Source of the DNA: Saccharicrinis sp041595375 | GTDB taxonomy: Bacteria; Bacteroidota; Bacteroidia; Bacteroidales; Marinilabiliaceae | Assembly (NCBI GenBank): GCA_041595375.1 | Contig: JBFHKL010000144.1 | Location: 1-10,489, forward strand | Direction: 5' to 3' | DNA length: 10,489 nucleotides | In this document: positions 8,535 to 10,489 of the stretch, piece by piece | How positions within the stretch are numbered: the first letter of the stretch is position 1 | How the letters are laid out: each line of letters starts with the position of its first letter | Made by a program: the position numbers and the translations under genes | Notes under the pieces: generated by a model | Databases searched by the model: none | The model's input: the letters and a program-made list of their open reading frames with translations, nothing else | What the model was told of the DNA's origin: nothing

Positions 8535-8791
8535 TTCTGTAAATTTTTGTTAAAAATACAGTTTGCTTTTTTTTTATCCTAAAACAAATGATGCAATTAT
8601 GCACTATTCGTTCAAGGATGCAACAATTTTTCTAAGATAAGCACCATAACTTCAAATGAGATACGGTTACAAACTCTATTTTAGCTGACATAAACATTTA
8701 ATAACACTTGTTAACACCTTAGGTAATTAGCAATTTTTTAAACAGCCAAACAGGGCTTATTAATTGTAAATCGTTATTTTAATATTAAAGC
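8535..8791. promoter_or_regulatory. Divergent promoter region between HTCS and GH88-SusC unit
   Basis: This 257-bp AT-rich spacer must hold the start signals of the minus-strand HTCS and the plus-strand GH88 gene, and is the most likely place for HTCS DNA binding. I found no exact Bacteroides-type -7 element (TAnnTTTG) with a well-placed -33 element, so no promoter is marked. A compact symmetric element at 8702-8717 is listed separately. The A-rich stretch just before 8792 and the lack of a Shine-Dalgarno motif fit the phylum. Confidence 0.55.
8702..8717. promoter_or_regulatory. Candidate operator: overlapping palindrome and direct repeat
   Basis: TAACA (8702-8706) and TGTTA (8709-8713) form a 5-bp inverted repeat with a 2-nt spacer. 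TAACAC occurs at 8702-8707 and again at 8712-8717, exactly 10 bp apart, about one helical turn. It lies 75 bp upstream of the GH88 start. The repeats are directly visible, but such short AT-rich symmetry can arise by chance, and binding by the HTCS is only a hypothesis. Confidence 0.25.
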
Positions 8792-9967
8792 ATGAAGAAG
8801 CTTATCTATAGTATATCATTAGTTTTTCTTTTCGGATGTTGCATAAACTCCGGAGATATCCATTGTGTAGCTCGCCATGCAGAGAAACAACTTATTTATG
8901 CTTTAGATATGATTGATGCGAAACGTATCGATGGATTTGTTTCGCCACGAACTATAGAAAAAGGGGAGGTGAAATTGGTTTCAACTCAGGATTGGACCAG
9001 TGGCTTTTTTCCGGGTAGCCTTTGGATGATGTATGAACTAACAGGAAAAGATAAATGGAAATCATGGGCTTTGGATTATACCTTGCCTTTAGAGGCTGAA
9101 CAATGGAATGGAGCAGATCATGACTTAGGCTTTAAAATGTATAATAGTTATGGTAGAGCCATCAAATATGTGAATAATCCGAAATATAAAGATGTATTGA
9201 TACAATCGGCTAAGACATTGGCTACGCGCTATAGCCCAACCGTTGGTTGTATCCGGTCATGGAATAAGAATCCTATGACAGCGCAATGGCAGTATCCGGT
9301 TATTATTGATAATATGATGAATTTGGAGTTGTTGTTATGGGCGGCAAAAGAAACAGGAAACGAGAGTTTTAAAAAGATAGCTGTTCAGCATGCCCTTACC
9401 ACCATGAATAATCATTTCCGTAATGATTATTCATGTTATCATGTAGTTGATTATAATCCCCAAACCGGCAAAGTGCTTGCTAAAGAAACGCATCAGGGAT
9501 ATGCCAATGAGAGTTCTTGGACAAGAGGTCAGGCATGGGCTTTATATGGTTTTACTATGATGTATCGGGAAACCAAAATGGATGAATTTTTAAGTATGGC
9601 AAAAAATATTGCCCATTTTATTATAAACCAGGATGGGATAAGTCAGGGACAAATTCCTTATTGGGATTTTAATGCGCCTAATATCCCCAATGAACCCTAC
9701 GATGCATCCTCGGCTGCAGTGATTTCATCGGCTTTGTTTGAATTATATAACTATTCAAATAATAGTGAGCATCTTTATGTGGCTCAAAAATTACTTCGCA
9801 CTTTATCTTCAGAGGAATTTTTATCTGAAGTAGGTGAAAATAAAGGTTTTTTACTAAAGCATTCAACAGGCTCTAAGCCATATGGTTCAGAGTTGGATGT
9901 TCCGCTGGTATATGCCGATTATTATTTTTTGGAAGCTATTATTAGGAGTAAAAAATATGTTAACTAG
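8792..9967 (+). CDS. GH88 unsaturated glucuronyl hydrolase, putative lipoprotein
   Basis: The 391-residue protein has the (alpha/alpha)6-barrel pattern of GH88 d-4,5-unsaturated beta-glucuronyl hydrolases, which hydrate the enol ether of unsaturated uronic acids at the non-reducing end of lyase-made oligosaccharides. Landmarks are STQDWTSGFFPGSLW (64-78), Asp111 in DHDLGF and Asp173 in VIIDNMMNLELL (equivalent to the two catalytic Asp of the family), HQGYANESSWTRGQAW (234-249), the YWDF segment (290-293), PYDASSAA (302-309) and GSELDVPLVYADYYFLEA (365-382). Length is normal and the gene is intact. The N-terminus MKKLIYSISLVFLFGCC is a signal sequence with a probable lipobox at LFG|C16; Phe at -2 is less usual and a second Cys follows, so a lipid anchor is likely but not certain. 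It is the first gene of the rightward unit, 64 bp before the SusC-like gene, and divergent from the HTCS. GH88 usually acts after a polysaccharide lyase; none is visible here. Confidence 0.95.
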   Translation: MKKLIYSISLVFLFGCCINSGDIHCVARHAEKQLIYALDMIDAKRIDGFVSPRTIEKGEVKLVSTQDWTSGFFPGSLWMMYELTGKDKWKSWALDYTLPLEAEQWNGADHDLGFKMYNSYGRAIKYVNNPKYKDVLIQSAKTLATRYSPTVGCIRSWNKNPMTAQWQYPVIIDNMMNLELLLWAAKETGNESFKKIAVQHALTTMNNHFRNDYSCYHVVDYNPQTGKVLAKETHQGYANESSWTRGQAWALYGFTMMYRETKMDEFLSMAKNIAHFIINQDGISQGQIPYWDFNAPNIPNEPYDASSAAVISSALFELYNYSNNSEHLYVAQKLLRTLSSEEFLSEVGENKGFLLKHSTGSKPYGSELDVPLVYADYYFLEAIIRSKKYVN

Positions 9968-9996
9968 TTATTCAACCTATAATTAAATTATTCAGT

Positions 9997-10028
9997 TGAG
10001 TAAATCTATTAATCTGAGTAAATCTATT
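9997..10028. repeat. 14-bp direct repeat upstream of the SusC-like gene
   Basis: TGAGTAAATCTATT occurs perfectly at 9997-10010 and 10015-10028, with a 4-nt spacer (AATC), a period of 18 bp, ending 3 bp before the SusC-like ATG at 10032. It occupies most of the 64-bp gap after GH88. It may be a leader or translational-control element, a tandem regulator site, or a simple local duplication. The repeat is directly seen; its function is unknown. Confidence 0.6.
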
Positions 10029-10031
10029 TTT

Positions 10032-10489
10032 ATGAAAAAGAAAAATGTAAAAATGAAAGCACTTAGCTTTTTATCGCTATGTTTCCTTTTAGTTGCTGTA
10101 AGTACCAGTGTTTTTGCACAGGTAAAAACAGTTACAGGAAAGGTGATGGATAGCACCGGAGAACCCCTTCCAGGGGTAACAATCCAAATTAAGGGTGCCG
10201 ATGGGGGTACCATTACCGATATAGATGGAAATTATTCTATTGCCAATGTCAGCAATAATAGTGTATTGATTTTCTCTTTTATCGGGATGCAATCAAAAGA
10301 AGTTGTTGTAGGTATACAATCAAGCATCAGCATTACTCTGCAAGATGAGACTCTGGGGCTTGACGAAGTAATTGTTGTAGGTTATGGTGAGCAACGTAAG
10401 GCTACTTTAACAGGTGCTGTTAGCCAGGTGAAAGGTGATGATGTAATGCAAGGCAAAAGTACTTCGGATGCTATTTTGGCTATGCAGGG
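10032..10489 (+). CDS. SusC-like TonB-dependent outer-membrane receptor, 5' part (continues beyond window)
   Basis: The frame is open from ATG 10032 to the window end, giving 152 complete codons. ATG 10053 (residue 8) is a less favoured alternative start. The signal peptide has a lysine-rich n-region, a hydrophobic core at about 11-25 and cleavage near VFA|Q (29/30). Residues about 34-104 form a carboxypeptidase-D-regulatory-like beta-sandwich (VTGKVMDSTGEPLPGVTIQIKG). This is followed by the highly conserved SusC signature with TonB box, LDEVIVVGYGEQRKATLTGAV (from 110), which leads into the plug domain. SusC proteins form the outer-membrane channel that imports glycan oligomers with the SusD lipoprotein lid, powered by TonB. 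Full members are about 1000 residues, so most of the gene is outside; a susD-like gene is expected after it. Short spacing suggests co-transcription with GH88 and control by the adjacent HTCS. Confidence 0.95.
   Translation, partial: MKKKNVKMKALSFLSLCFLLVAVSTSVFAQVKTVTGKVMDSTGEPLPGVTIQIKGADGGTITDIDGNYSIANVSNNSVLIFSFIGMQSKEVVVGIQSSISITLQDETLGLDEVIVVGYGEQRKATLTGAVSQVKGDDVMQGKSTSDAILAMQ

Noticed and set aside
8590..8623. GATGCAA direct repeat at 8590-8596 and 8617-8623 in the divergent region
   Set aside because: Seven bases repeated once in a 257-bp AT-rich region is within chance expectation, with no further support.
10025..10032. TATTTTTA as a Bacteroides-type -7 promoter element
   Set aside because: It overlaps the SusC-like start codon and lacks the final G and a matched -33 element.
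9992..10292. Minus-strand open frames over the SusC-like 5' end
   Set aside because: They are antisense to a clearly conserved SusC N-terminus and have no recognisable features.

Overview
The window looks like part of a polysaccharide utilization locus (PUL) from a low-GC member of the Bacteroidota. The evidence is a SusC-type TonB-dependent receptor start, a one-protein hybrid two-component sensor (HTCS) with a double propeller, a run of exported carbohydrate-active enzymes, 'A|Q' type signal-peptidase sites, and A-rich translation starts without clear Shine-Dalgarno motifs. Genus cannot be fixed from this sequence. The enzyme mix (sulfatase plus unsaturated-uronide hydrolase plus fucosidase-like enzyme) would suit a marine or host-mucosal glycan degrader.

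Layout. Bases 1-726 (+) hold the 3' part of a GH29 alpha-L-fucosidase-like gene, cut by the window edge. Bases 751-2376 (+) encode a secreted GH43 glycosidase with a beta/gamma-crystallin-like segment and a C-terminal CBM-like beta-sandwich. After a 196-bp gap containing a strong imperfect inverted repeat, 2573-4081 (+) encodes a secreted S1 sulfatase with an intact formylglycine motif. The 409-bp gap 4082-4490 separates convergent genes. Bases 4491-8534 (-) encode a 1347-residue HTCS. A 257-bp divergent promoter region follows, then 8792-9967 (+), a GH88 unsaturated glucuronyl hydrolase. A 64-bp gap with a 14-bp direct repeat leads to 10032-10489 (+), the 5' end of a SusC-like receptor that runs off the window.

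How the parts fit (inference). The SusC-like porin, with a SusD partner expected just downstream, would import oligosaccharides. The sulfatase, GH29 and GH43 enzymes would remove sulfate, fucose-like and arabinose/xylose/galactose-like decorations. GH88 would hydrolyse the 4,5-unsaturated uronic acid left at chain ends by a polysaccharide lyase. The HTCS would sense a periplasmic oligosaccharide and activate the flanking operons. No lyase lies in the window, so one is predicted nearby. The target is best described as a sulfated, uronate-containing and probably fucosylated glycan; its identity is not determined by this sequence. No tRNA, rRNA, insertion sequence or CRISPR array was seen.
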